Shown: in pieces, positions 46,342-58,172 of the stretch
Layout: each line of letters starts with the position of its first letter
How positions within the stretch are numbered: the first letter of the stretch is position 1
Assembly (NCBI GenBank): GCA_033807775.1
Contig: CM066318.1
Location: forward strand, 81,471,379-81,535,378
Length of the DNA: 64,000 nt
Reading direction: 5' to 3'
Origin: Saussurea involucrata
Lineage: Eukaryota; Streptophyta; Magnoliopsida; Asterales; Asteraceae
Notes under the pieces: model-generated
Told to the model about the DNA's origin: nothing
Database searches by the model: none
Seen by the model: the letters and a program-made list of their open reading frames with translations, nothing else
Translations under genes and position numbers: made by a program

Positions 46342-46419
46342 GTGAACTGTTGTTTTGAAAATGTTAATTTTGGCAAAAATCTCTTTTGGAAAAAAATTCT
46401 GAAAAATCCTAAGTCTGGT

Positions 46420-47740
46420 TTTCCAACCCAAAGGAAATGAGAAAAAGACACAAAGTTTGCGCAAACCATAGGATGAAAAGTCAAAGTTTTCGCAGACAAC
46501 TAGATGCGAAAACCAGGACTTTTCGCAACCAACTATCAAAGTTTTTGCAGCCTAAGGTTGCAAAAACTTCACTTAGAAAAATTTTGACCCAGAAACTTTT
46601 CGCAGACAACATGAGGAACTTTTCGCAGACCAAAGGATAAAAGTTTTCGCAAGGAACTTTGCGAAAACTAGACTTTGAAAAATTTTGAGTCCTTAAAAAG
46701 TATTCCCGATGGCCTTTTGAATAACTTTTCGCAAGTTCATCAAACCCAGATCCAAAAATTTATGAAAAATGATGTTTTGGCCATAAAAACCACACAGACA
46801 TGTTCGAAAACTAACACCCAACAAGATTTGACACTAAAACCAAACATTCAGACCCAAATCAAAGGATTTTTTACAGACCACATGAACCGAATACTAACAG
46901 ACATTGAAATCACAGAATGATGAATCTTAAATGCATACAAGAGTGACAGATCAATTCGATATGAACCAACATACATGAACCAACATTAAAATCGCACAAA
47001 CACACTAAAAATCGATGAAATTGATTTTTTAGAAGATGAACAGTTACGAGACTGATTTTCATCAAATAGACATACAAATAGAAAGAAATCGATGAAATTA
47101 ACTGGATAAGGGCATTTAGAACAGAAAATCGATTCTAACATAACAAATTTTACAAAGAAATGTTACCTGATGTGTGAGATTCGAGAGTTGCAAGTCGACG
47201 CAGAGTTGAAGATGATGAACAGTTGAAGAGACAAAGTTCGAATGTTTGCCAAAAACAAAGTGGGAACTGAGTTTTTTTTAAACATATTTATACCCTTTAA
47301 AATAATCGACACGTGGCACGAATATAGAGGACACCCACTTTTCGCAAACAACGCAAAAATACATGTCAGAAAAATTTGACAAGGCACTGTTTATCGAAGT
47401 TTTTGCAAGGAACTATTTGCGAAAACTTCCAAGGAAAATGTTTTCGTGAACAATTGAAATACATGGAAAACTTTTTGCAATCAACGGAGTGCAAAAACCT
47501 ACTTTTCGCAAGCAACGGTGTGCGAAAACACAGTTTTCTTATCCAATGCATTGCGAAAACTAAACTTTTCGCAAGCAACGGCATGCGAAAACTAAAGTTT
47601 TCGCAATCAACGTGTGCGAAAACCAAAGTTTTCGTATGCAGTTGTATGCGAAAACTGTTGTTTTCGCAATAAACTGTATGCGAAAACTAAAGTTTTCGAA
47701 CCCTTTGGTTGCGAAAACCAAGTGTTTTCCACAAAAAAAT
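46420..47740 (-). repeat. TTTTCGCA/TGCGAAAA repeat spacer, copy A
   Basis: Upstream of aORF copy A, TTTTCGCA and its complement TGCGAAAA alternate dozens of times in two blocks (about 46430-46670 and 47340-47730) separated by plainer sequence. Neighbouring pairs are inverted, so each could form a short stem with an 8-15 base loop, e.g. GCGAAAACTAAAGTTTTCGCA-like pairs near 47590 and 47680. Non-coding. Confidence 0.85.
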
Positions 47741-48068
47741 GCAACTTTTTCAGGAAAAAAAATTCAAAATCTCAAAAATCTCTCATCAGATTAAAACACT
47801 TTAAGCTCACACTTGTTTGAAAAAATTGTTCTCTCTTCTCTTTTTTTTAAGAAATTACAAGATAGAACACACTTACAGACATATACCATCTTACTCTCCC
47901 TTGAAAGATGCATAGTTAGTGAAATCAGCTTCAGATATAATCTGCAAGTACAGATGAAAACTTGGTACTCATTGAACATGAGTCCGAATTGGTTAGAAGT
48001 ATCTCAGTTAAACATACTTACTCCCCCTCAAATATAGAATATAAATAAACACAGACACACATACCAAA

Positions 48069-48314
48069 TGATAAACCCAAATCTAGTGAGAGATTGAAAC
48101 ACAAATCAAGATTCTAGAGAGAGAGAGAGCAATCTTGTCATCCATCTATCATTCAAAAGTTACAAGATTTTTTACAATGGAAAGTTAGTCAGAATGACTA
48201 AAGGCAAGCTATTTATTGTGAGTACATGACAAGCCCATGACTCCACTATAAAGCATACAAAATACAGATTGAAAGCTAAACTGCCTGATTACAACATAAA
48301 ATTAAGCTCCAACA
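48069..48314 (-). repeat. 246-bp Copia LTR, right copy
   Basis: Nearly identical to 41893-42138. Its TATA box is mutated (CTATTTATT on the plus strand against CTATTTATA). On its right it joins the middle of aORF copy B without a polypurine tract; on its left it meets spacer A without a primer site. Confidence 0.85.
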
Positions 48315-50202
48315 CACCAAGACTCCCGACAGTAAGAAAAGGTAGTGTCCTAGCCAAAGAATGTGATAATTCACGAACAGGATCTAGACTCTCATTGTGC
48401 ATGAATGAAGGTTGAAGACTGGGGCAGAAGTATTTCTGTTTCAATATCTGAACTCTCCAAGTGAGAGCCAGATAGAAGTTGGGTTGATCCCCCGTGAGAA
48501 GATGAAACAACTTCCTGTTGAGAGGAAGTTGAGTGGGTGGCTTGGGTGTGCAAATGCATTAGTGGGCTACTAATGTCTGTTTAAATACTTGATCCCAACA
48601 CATGAGATCTGGTAGTGGATGTGGCTGCCCTTCTGGAATAGTAAGTTATGGTTGCACTCACACTCACATCATTTTTTCTTCCCCACCACTCTCAGGCTCA
48701 CTTACATCTTCAATTAATACTCCCTCGGTTCTCCTTATATCTCCCAAAACATCATATACTATTGTATCCACAACAATAGTTTCAACAGCAACAGTAGATA
48801 CAGCTGAAATCTCTGGAAATACTAGAAAATCAACAACATTAGACCCAAAGAAGTTGTCATTATCACCAGCATCATTGTCATCATCATTGGCATCATTGTC
48901 ATCACCACCATCATTAATATTAATTTGCTCAGCTGAATCAGATGCAATATCAGAATCTAAACCATCATCAGATTGTTCAAGTACCCCGGCTGAAGCAACT
49001 GTTCCAATGTGAGGTGGAATCAGTGTTGAGTTGGCTTAAACCATATGATCATCTGTTTGTGTGTCCGGAGACGATGACCATATATCTTCAGGAACAGATC
49101 TCTGAACCCCACCAGTTCCCCTCTCGGAATTTTCCCTCTGCTCACCCCGTTCAGTAGCCTTTGCATTCTGAACCCTCACAAACACCTCTCGACTAGGGTT
49201 TGAGTCTGGGGTTGGTCCCTCCGGTTCTGGCCGGACCATAGACTCTCTATATTCCCTAATACACTCAGCGTTCTGATCAGCGTATCGGAGCAAGCCTTCA
49301 GGAATTGGCATTTCGTATTGTTTCTGCTTTTGAAGGTACTTCATGGCCTTCTCAGGAAGTGAAGGATGTCTCAAAAGTCTGGGAATTTCCTTGTTGGAAC
49401 GGAGCATACTGTGTACAATCAGCTGTAAGAACCTCATATATGGCAAGAAGGTCTTTGTCTTGTTATTTGGTTTGGCTTCAACTCTTTCTTGAAGCTCGGT
49501 CCAAAAAATCACAGAATAGTCGACATGCAAATCATAGACGACTGCATGGAACAACTTCAGAATGCCAATACTGGCATTATCCATCCCAGAATGTTTTGAG
49601 GTCAAACATCTGTTAATCACCGAGAATAGAGAGTAATAAACTGGAGGGAGATTCCCCTTATAGAAATGGCAGATCTGAGTATGCTCTTCCACATATCCCG
49701 TAGCTCGGATTCCAGCTAATACTTCCTCTTCGGATGGATACAGATCAAATGAAGTTTTTCCTGGACGGGAGTTAGGCTTTGGTAGCCTCAAGACCAATCT
49801 AAGCGGGAGGTATTCCAATGAATTGATGAACTCGTCTATCTGAATATCAAATCTGGGCATGTTGTTCTCATAGACAAAAGAATTTTTCTTCCAAGCTTGT
49901 TGCACGTACATCATTGGCACACTCACAGTATGAGTCAAAGCATATGCCAAAGGATGTCTCTTCAGGATTTCTTTGACTATTGGGTTGATTTTGATACGGT
50001 CAAAATCAACATGATGGTTATTGAATTTGATGTCCAGGTAAGCTCTCGGATGAATAAAAGCATGATCTGGGTTTCCTTCACAGGTGTAAGATGGATGAAT
50101 TGATTGAGTGGATGGCAGAGGAACATCTGGGGTTGCCTCGGGAACATGATCACCAAAGCCTTGGATCATGCTCTGTTGCTCAGGTTAGTTGTTGGAAGCC
50201 AT
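48315..50202 (-). pseudogene. aORF copy B, truncated by an LTR
   Basis: The ancestral ATG at 50202 is followed five codons later by TAA. A 377-codon frame is open from the Met at 50169 to a TAA at 49036 (N-terminal module: HAFIHPRAYLDIKFNNHHVD, YVQQAWKKNSFVYENN, FSVINRCLTSKHSGMDNA). Homology to copy A continues beyond that stop, through the acidic Asp/Asn-rich part, to 48315. There the 246-bp LTR cuts it at a point equal to about 44454 in copy A. The C-terminal module is missing. Confidence 0.75.
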
Positions 50203-50299
50203 TTGAACTGTTTGTTTGAAAATACAGTTCCGAAAACATTAGTTTTGAAAAAATCCAACTTTTGAAAAAAATTCAAAAAAATTTATAAGTATGGTTTTC

Positions 50300-51600
50300 A
50301 CAAGCAACATGAATGGATACAGAAAGCAAAGTTTGCGTAAACCAGGGGCAAAAAGTGTAAAGTTTTCGCAGACAATGGGATGCGAAAACTGTAACTTTTC
50401 GCAACCAACTAAGGAAAGTTTTCGCAGACAACTGTTGCGAAAACAACACTTAACCAAAAATAGATCATGAAAAGTTTTCGGTTGCAACATGGAAAATTCT
50501 CGCAGGAACTGAGAAAAAGTTTTCGCTTGCAACAACATGCGAAAACTTTTCGTGATGAACTTGCAAGAAAAGTTTTCGCAAGTTCATCATCCCAGATTCA
50601 AAAAAAAATCGACCAAAAACAAATTAAGCCCAAGACAATACAACATCAAAAATCGACTTTTAAACCCTAAAAGAACAACTTTGAATCTGTTCGAAATGAA
50701 CCGAATGAAATCATACCAAATCGAACAAATTAAGAAATCTAAGCATCAATGAGGCCACAGATCGATTCGATAACATATTTATGACAACAAGTAACAACAA
50801 ATAAGATCTAAAATCTCCTAAATCGATGAACTCGGATGAGTTCGAATGTGAACAGTCGCATATGAGAATCTAACAAATAAGCACATATAACACATTCAAT
50901 CGATGAAATTACGTGGATGAATCAGTTTGAAACATGAAAACGATTATAAAGCAACAAGAATCATTAAAAATAATTACATGGTTCGAGAAAACGAGTGATT
51001 CAGAGTCGAGAATAGTTGAGAGCACAATAGGAGATGAACAGTTGCAAGTCGTGGGTTTGCCAAAAAGAAAGTGGGAACTGAGAAATTTTGAAAAATTTGT
51101 ATTTATACCCAAAAACATTTTTGACACGTGGCACGATTTGAGAGAACCACCCCACTTTTCGCAAACAAAGAAGAAAAACTTGTCATGAAATAGGACATGA
51201 AACTGCTCATCAAAGTTTTCGCAAGACGCAAGTTGCTAAAACTTTCAAGGAAAGGTTTTCGTAGGCAATGTGAATAATGGAAAAACCTTTTCGCAAGCAA
51301 CATGGTACGAAAACAAAGTTTTTGTAGGCAACGGGATGCGACAACTAAAGTTTTCGCAGACAACTGATACAAAAAGAAAAGTTTTTGTAGACAACTAGAT
51401 ACGAAAACAATTATTTTCGCAAGCAACTGATGCGAAAACTAAAGTTTTCGTATCCTATTGGTTGCGAAAACTAAAGTTTTCGTATGCAATAATTTGCAAA
51501 AACTAAGGTTTTTGTAGCCATTGGTTGCGAAAACTAAAGTTTTCTTAACCATTGGTTGCGAAAACTTAGCCATTTTTCAGAAAAAATTTCAACTTTTTCA
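50300..51600 (-). repeat. TTTTCGCA/TGCGAAAA repeat spacer, copy B
   Basis: Same organisation as spacer A: blocks near 50360-50600 and 51150-51560 with many inverted TTTTCGCA/TGCGAAAA pairs and plainer sequence between. Purine tracts on the minus strand (TCCCCCTTGA complement near 51730, TCCCCCTCAA complement near 51862) mark repeated polypurine-like sites in the post-pol spacer. Confidence 0.85.
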
Positions 51601-51884
51601 AAAAATTTCAAACTGTGAAAAATCTCACATCAGTTTAAAGTATTTTAAGCACACACTCATTTTTGAAAGATATTTTCAAGATTTGCTCATGAATCAAATT
51701 TGAACACACTTACAGACTTATGTATTCTTACTCCCCCTTGAAGAATGCATAATCTGAAAAGATTTCATCTTCAGATACAAGTGCAATCACAGATAAAAAC
51801 TTGGTACTCATTGAACATGAGTCCTGAATTGCTAGATGTATCACTCTTAGAAAATCATACTCCCCCTCAAATAGACAATATAAA

Positions 51885-53472
51885 TATAATAACCATGGTT
51901 TTAATGTAATGAAATAAGAGTTTAAAGGAAAAATGAGAAGTTTTGAACTTCAGGGGCTGTTTTGAAAAAATTACCCACAATGATTGGCAAAACCCTATTT
52001 TGAGTTTATTTCTAGCGGTTGCGTTCTTGGGAAAGAAGAAAGAGAGCAAAGTTTGGCGCTTCGATTCTTGGGAAAAGGTCGATTGGAGGAGGGACTCATC
52101 ATCAAAAGGTAACCTCTAACCTTATTCCATGTTGATTCATTGTTTATCAGAGAGTGTTAAAGGGGTCTTGTGATAATGTTGTAAGTCGACCCTTTTTGGG
52201 ATTTTGATTTCAATCAAAGAGTTAATCCCTGTGATGTTGGATTCAAATGCTATTTAAGGTATTTTGGTATGCTCATTTGGGAAGTTGAAGTCTTAATCGA
52301 TTTTAAAATAAATGTTATAGTTCGATTAAGGAGTAGTGGAGCTGTTCGGTAAACCCTCCGGATATCGCCCATGTCTAGGTGAAGTTCCGGACAAAGGAGT
52401 CCGAATAGTGGAGTCCGGATAGGATTCCGGAAGTGAAGTCCGGATAGGATTCCGGAAGTGGAGTCCGGATAGGATTTCGGAAGTGGAGTCCGGAAGTGTG
52501 AGATCCGGAAGTGAGTCCGAAAGTGGATTCCGGAAGTGTGTAGTCCGAAAATTTCAGTCCAGAATGGAGGTCCGAAGAAGCGTGATCCGGAACTCTGGTA
52601 TCGGATTGGGGAGTTCGAGTTAAGCAGGGATTATTTAGGGAGTTGTTTAGGAATAATCTCGAGTGTCAGACATTTTACTTATCACTCTCGTTTTCTTTAA
52701 ATCATAGGTGTCCCACCTAGAGATCCGAAGCATAAGTGAGGAGTTTTGAGCAAGGACAACAGGTGAGTCTTTCTAACTGAAAATGTGTTGATTTATGTAT
52801 TACTCAAAATGCATGAAATATGATGAAACTGCATATTTTATCCTTTATATGAAACTGCATGTTTTACTATGTTTGAGAAAGTTATGATGTTATGTATGCA
52901 TACATTTGGAGGTGGGCATGTTTTGGCTAAGTCGGGGGTGTCTCGCCAGTGCTCATACCGGGGTGTGTGTCCCGTTTATGCCATGGAGGGTGTGTTCCAG
53001 TTAAGGCAATGCGAGACTGACACGTTGTCACGGGTGTGCGTGATTTCAGTGTGCCATATACATGCGTAGTTCTTGCGTGTGAAAGTTTAAATGTTTTAAA
53101 AATGAGAAGTGTTTATAAATGCTTATAAACTGTCTTAAATGTTTTTGTTGGCGCGAATGTTGTCATTAGAGGGAACTCACTAGACCTCATGGTCTAACCC
53201 TCGTTTTTCAAAAACTAAACCATTTTCAGGTAAGCGTTTAGTAGAAGGCTCTAGTAAGGGCAAGGAGAAGGCGTGAGCGTGAAGCTTTGGTCTAGAAGGA
53301 AGTTATTATATTTTGTATGCCAAGCTTAGTATTCTAGAAATCTCGTCTGTGTAATAGGTTGTTTCCGCAAACCTTGTTATGTAATCCTATGTTTTGATAG
53401 TATTTTGGAGCCGTTTCGGTGGGTTGTTTAATTCTTGTTGTTTAAGCGTTATCCTTGAGTTGGGTTGTTACA
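51885..53472 (+). mobile_element. Solo Gypsy LTR
   Basis: A 1588-bp LTR starts TATAATAACC (decayed TGTAACAACC) and ends GGGTTGTTACA, with the 5-bp target duplication ATAAA at 51880-51884 and 53473-53477. No internal region is attached. The paralogous spacer at about 48026-48060 shows the same flanks with a single ATAAA and no insert, an effective empty site. It holds TCCGGA-type repeats at 52370-52600, like the Gypsy LTRs at 30208 and 36208, but is a diverged relative in the opposite orientation. Confidence 0.85.
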
Positions 53473-53539
53473 ATAAATAAACAAGCAAACACACACACAC
53501 TCCCCCTCAATATGATAAAAAGAAACAATGTTATGCAGA

Positions 53540-55345
53540 TGTGTTCAACATACCAAGCTTGTTGATTAGAAAATTAAACATTTTCTCATCTAAAGGTTTA
53601 GTCAAAAGATCAGCAAGTTCAAGTTCTGTTGGCACAAAATGCATTTCAATGGTTCATTTTTCCACATGATCTTTAATGAAATGATACCTGACATATATGT
53701 GATGGGTTTTAGAATGTTGAACCAGATTTGATGTAATGACAATAACACTCGTGGAGTCACAGTAGATAGGGATCTTATTCATTGTATATCCATAATCTTT
53801 GAGTTGTGTCTTCATCCATAATACTTGTGAACAACAGTTTGCCGCAGCGACGTATTCCGCCTCAGCAGTAGAAGTTGACACACGGTTTTGCTTCTTTGAA
53901 GACCAACTTACCAACTTGTCCCCTAAAAATTGACATGCACCCAAAGTGCTTTTCCGGTCAAGACTATTTCCAGCATGATCTGCATCTGTAAATGTTGTCA
54001 GTTCAAAACCCGAATCCTTTGGATACTAAAGGCCCAAATTCTTTGTGCCTTTGAGATATCGAAGGATCCGCTTAACTTCAATAAAGTGAGATTCTTTTGG
54101 ATTTGCTTAAAATCTAGCACAAAAAGATGTTGCAAACATTATATCGGGTCTGCTTGCATTTAGATATAATAAAGAACCAATCATGCTACGATATGTCTCT
54201 AGATCCACTGATTTACCAGATAAATCAGCATCCAAAAGTCTACCAGTAGCCATGGGTGTTTTCATGATGGAGGTTGCATTTAAATCATACTTCTTTAACA
54301 TATCATTGATATATTTAGATTGATTTATAAAAGTTCCTTCCGGTGATTGTTTAACTTGTAAACCACGGAAAAAATTTAATTCCCCCCATCATGCTCATTT
54401 GAAATCTGCTTTTCATGATATTTTAAAATTCAATGCACATTGTTGGATTAGTAGACCCAAATATAATATTATTAACATAAATTTGTACCAGAATTAAGTC
54501 AGCACCTTGTTTTCTTAAGAAAAGAGTTGTATCGATTGTACCATTGGTGAAGCGAGACTCAGTAAGATAAGTTGTTAGAGTTTCATACCATGCCCTTGGA
54601 GCTTGTTTTAAACCATACAAAGCCTTGTCCAAGATGTAGACATGATCTGGATGCTTAGGATCCACAAAGCCTTCCGGTTGACTAACGTACACACACCTCT
54701 TCATGTAGTACCCCATTGAGAAACGCCGACTTGACGTCCATTTGGAATACCTTTAATTTTTGTGAGCCGCGTACGCCAAAAAAATATGGATAGCTTCAAT
54801 CCTAGCTACTGGTGCGTAGGTTTCATCATAATCGATTCCTTCTTGTTGATTATAACCTTTGGCGACAAGCCGTGCTTTGTTTCTAACAATTATCCCTGCT
54901 TCGTCTTTCTTGTTCCTAAAGACCCATTTTGTTCCGATAATAGTTTTGTCTTTAAGTCTCTTCACCAAACACCACACCTCATTTCTTTTGAATTTAAGAA
55001 GTTCGTCTTGCATAGCGTTTATCCAATCTGGATCTTGTAACGCTTCTGATGCTTTCTTGGGTTCAATGCAGCTTAGAAAATTTACGTATAAGCATTCATT
55101 TGATGTTGCAGATCTCGTCTTAACACCGTCTTTGATATCACCTATGATGTTTGCGGGAGGATGTGCTTTTGTCCATTTAAGAGTGTTCGGGAGAGTCCGA
55201 ATTTCCATTTGAGTGTTAGACTCATCATTTTCATCCATTACTGCAGGAATATCTTCATTTGACTCTTCTGGAATGACAATAGCTGGTGCTGGTATTTCAA
55301 CCTCAGGTACTTGCAAGTCAGATATAGAATCTCCAGAAGTTGTTG
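53540..55345 (-). pseudogene. Copia pol remnant: RT and RNase H
   Basis: Minus-strand pieces in order: RT N-terminal part at 55316-54753 (KWVFRNKKDEAGIIVRNKAR, YDETYAPVARIEAI); RT core at 54716-54423 (ALYGLKQAPRAWYE); connection at 54301-54107 (YRSMIGSLLYLNASRPDIMF); RNase H at 53944-53654 (STAEAEYVAAANCCSQVLW). The conserved tail runs to about 53540. Frameshifts lie between pieces. The catalytic YVDD box reads YVNN (near 54475), so RT would be dead even if the frame were intact. Integrase, protease and gag are gone; the left-hand Tat-like LTR cuts it at about 55345. It leads into spacer B and aORF copy B. Confidence 0.88.
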
Positions 55346-55349
55346 TTTG

Positions 55350-56184
55350 GGTAAAATATCACACCTCACGACCGACGCTAGAAAACTCAGATAGCATTTC
55401 CATAAGACCACTCTTGTATTAGGATAAGGTCTTACAGGTTATTTACAGACGTATGCTCGGTCGTACATTTTTGTGATGGTTGTACGTTCCGTACGACCGA
55501 CGTATGAGACTTAAGACGGTCGTACGATTATACTAACCGTTAACAGTCAAACCCGTTTCTTTTGTTCATTAATGCAGGTCTACAAGCATTCATGGTGCAA
55601 ACGGCCAGTAACGGACAAGTCATCAATGGCATTCAAAGCCCGACAGCGGTTACAAAGCAAGCCATAAAGACACATTCAATGACCAACGAAAGCTATATAA
55701 AGGCCTACTCTACACTCAAAAGCTATCGAACCTCATCTGAACTACATCTGCTCCATCTACTTTCTAAGCAAGCTCACACCTGAAACACAGTGATTTGCAG
55801 AGCATTCGAACGAACATCATTGACGCAAGCTTCGGACGACAACAGTTTGAACCGCACGACAACATACTTTTTTGCACGATTAACACACGACACACGACTT
55901 TTATACACGACTAAGTCTATTTTACATTCATTTGTAATTTGTTGTACACAAAACTCCTGTTACAAAAGGACTTTCGCCCCTGTTTGGCGACTATAGTGCA
56001 CCGTCGACTCTCACAAGTCGACCGCGATTTTTTCCCTCGTTTTGGGGTTTTCCGCGTCATCAAATCTCTTGTCTTGTTTATTTTTCCTTGCGATTGTGTT
56101 GCTTGGTCTTGAGATACGTTTCTTTAGTGGTTAAAAGTCCACATCAACCTTAAGTTGTTTTTTGGGCGATTTTTGGCATTAACA
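55350..56184 (+). repeat. 5' LTR of a Tat-like Gypsy element
   Basis: The end, ATTAACA at 56184, is fixed by the primer site that follows. The start near 55350 is approximate, where the Copia pol text stops. A cluster of CGGTCGTAC/GTACGACCG inverted motifs lies at 55365-55530. A TATA box (TATATAAAG) is at 55694-55702, with the putative transcript start just after. Confidence 0.7.
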
Positions 56185-56187
56185 GTT

Positions 56188-56205
56188 TGGCGCCATCCGT
56201 GGGAC
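56188..56205 (+). other. Primer binding site of the Tat-like element
   Basis: TGGCGCCATCCGTGGGAC lies three bases after the LTR. A TGGCGCC start of this kind is typical of Athila/Tat Gypsy elements rather than the initiator-Met sites used by the other elements here. Confidence 0.75.
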
Positions 56206-56281
56206 CCCATCTAGAGGAAATCTCAAGCCAACGCATATATCGCTCTAACGATCTTGTGAAGTTTTTGTTATTTTCAGGTAA

Positions 56282-57469
56282 ATGGCAAATTACCAAGATC
56301 CCATGATTCAATTGCAATCAGAATTGAATGCGGCTCGAAGTCAGATCCAAGCCCTGCACGAGCAGAATCAGAAAGCAGTCGCGGAGATTGCTTCGTTGAG
56401 GAATCCAGTGATGGGTAATCCTTCTGGTCCTCAGAATGGAGCGATGGGCAACTCCTTTGGACCTCAGAATGGTCCTCGACCTATGGGTGTACCTATCATA
56501 AGGCCTCAATTCCAGGCCGGTCCAGGACCATTCGCCAACAATCCAGGATTAGGGCCATTCGCCAACAATTCAGGTTCGGGGCCATTTGTCGGCAATCCTC
56601 ATCAAGGACAGTATCCCCCTCAGTATTTGAGGCCACCACCTTTGTATAATGGAGCCACGCCATACTTCGTCCCTCTCAACGGAGATGCCAATGGTTCTTC
56701 GTATGGAAACGGTACGGCGACAGCTACAAATTCATGCGTCAACCCTCAAACGGGTGTGAATTCCGATCCTAATGACCCTGTCGCCCAGCGACTTAGGTTA
56801 TTGGAAGATCAGAACGAGAAGATGTTGTCGTTACTTTCCAAGCTACCAGGCGCCGCCGTCCCTGTCGACGTCGAACCCCGCACAGGGTTCCAAGCGTCGC
56901 CTTTTGTTGACACGATAGCAACTGTCGACGTGCCAAAGAAATACAACATTCCTGCTTTCACTCCAAAATATTCAGGAATAACTGATCCAACGGAACATAT
57001 TGCACAATACAAACAATTGATGTGGACAGTGTCAATCCCACAGCAATATCAAGAGGTGTGCATGTGCAAAATCTTCGGGGCGACTCTTACAGGTCCTGCT
57101 CTCCAGTGGTTGATCAACCTCAAACCCAAGTCCATTAGAAACTTCGCAGAATTAGTCAACCAGTTCTCGCCACAGTTCGCCAGTAGTCGCAAGACGGAAA
57201 AGCAGACTAGTGACCTGTACTACGTCGTCCAAAAATCCGGAGAGTCCATCCGTAGGTATTTCAATCGCTTCAACGCTGAAATGATCAGCATTCGAAATTG
57301 TGACATCAAGACTGCCATCGAGGCCTACAAGTGTGGTCTTGACGACGACACTACGGGACTGTACGTCGATCTTACGAAATATCCACCTGAGAATTTTGAA
57401 GACGTACGGGCTAGAAATCTAGCTTACATGAGGGTCGAAGATGACCTAGTCTTCCGTCGTAAGTGTTAG
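56282..57469 (+). pseudogene. Gag of a Tat-like Gypsy element, truncated
   Basis: The frame starts at ATG 56282, shortly after the primer site. Residues 1-40 look coiled-coil; 41-130 are Gly/Pro/Asn-rich with repeated GPFANN-type units. Residues about 225-390 match the Retrotrans_gag core (DPTEHIAQYKQLMW, GPALQWLINLKPKSI, YFNRFNAEMISI). The coding sequence is cut at about 57463 by a Copia LTR, and the last two codons and the stop come from that LTR. The continuation was not found in the window. Confidence 0.82.
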
Positions 57470-58172
57470 CTTTAATTAGCCCCTAATTTATATGAATGTT
57501 TTATAAAGAAATAATGTCAAGGACTTATTTGTATTTGTTGAGTGTCAAGGGCTAAAATTGTAAATAACCAATTGTTGTTTTTGGTTATAAAGTCTTGCTT
57601 TAGAGTTTATTAGGTTAAGCCTCTCTTTTACATTTCATACATTTTACTGATAGAAAAAGAGCTTCATTTTGTAAGAGAGTGTTCTTCAATCTTATCTTGT
57701 AAACTCTCAATCAATACAATATATTGCCATTATTATTGTTACTTGTTGAATCTGGGTTCCAACAATTGGTATCAGAGCCAAAGACAATTTTCGTTGATTC
57801 AAAGCAGACCTGATCGATTTTGCTGCTGCATTACTTTGCCCTTATCAATCGATTTCTGGCTTTCACTCAAAACTCAAAGATTTCACACAGCCCTTATCAA
57901 TCGATTCCAGCAACAAAGACAGATTCTGCAGAAGATTTCAAACAGCCCCTGTTTGATTTTTACGGATTTTCAGCATACGACTTCTAATACAGGTTTATCA
58001 ATTTCATACTCTTATGCTTGACCTGTTGTCGTTTTAGATTTTAACTAATCTGACCTGCTGTGTTTTTACCTGCTGTGTTTGAAATCATTTTTTAAGTTCT
58101 TAATACTTAATCTGAACTGGGTATTTTGAACCTCAGTTTTTGTATTAATTTCTGTGTTTTTGAATCAATACC

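Larger units (their letters stand above)
41893..48314 (-). mobile_element. Copia derivative carrying only an aORF
   Basis: Two 246-bp LTRs (41893-42138 and 48069-48314) flank a spacer, a decayed aORF and a polypurine tract, with no gag or pol between them. The internal region starts about where a Copia element's post-pol spacer would. No primer site adjoins the right LTR and no target duplication was found, so it may have arisen by deletion within a tandem rather than by transposition in this form. Confidence 0.6.
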
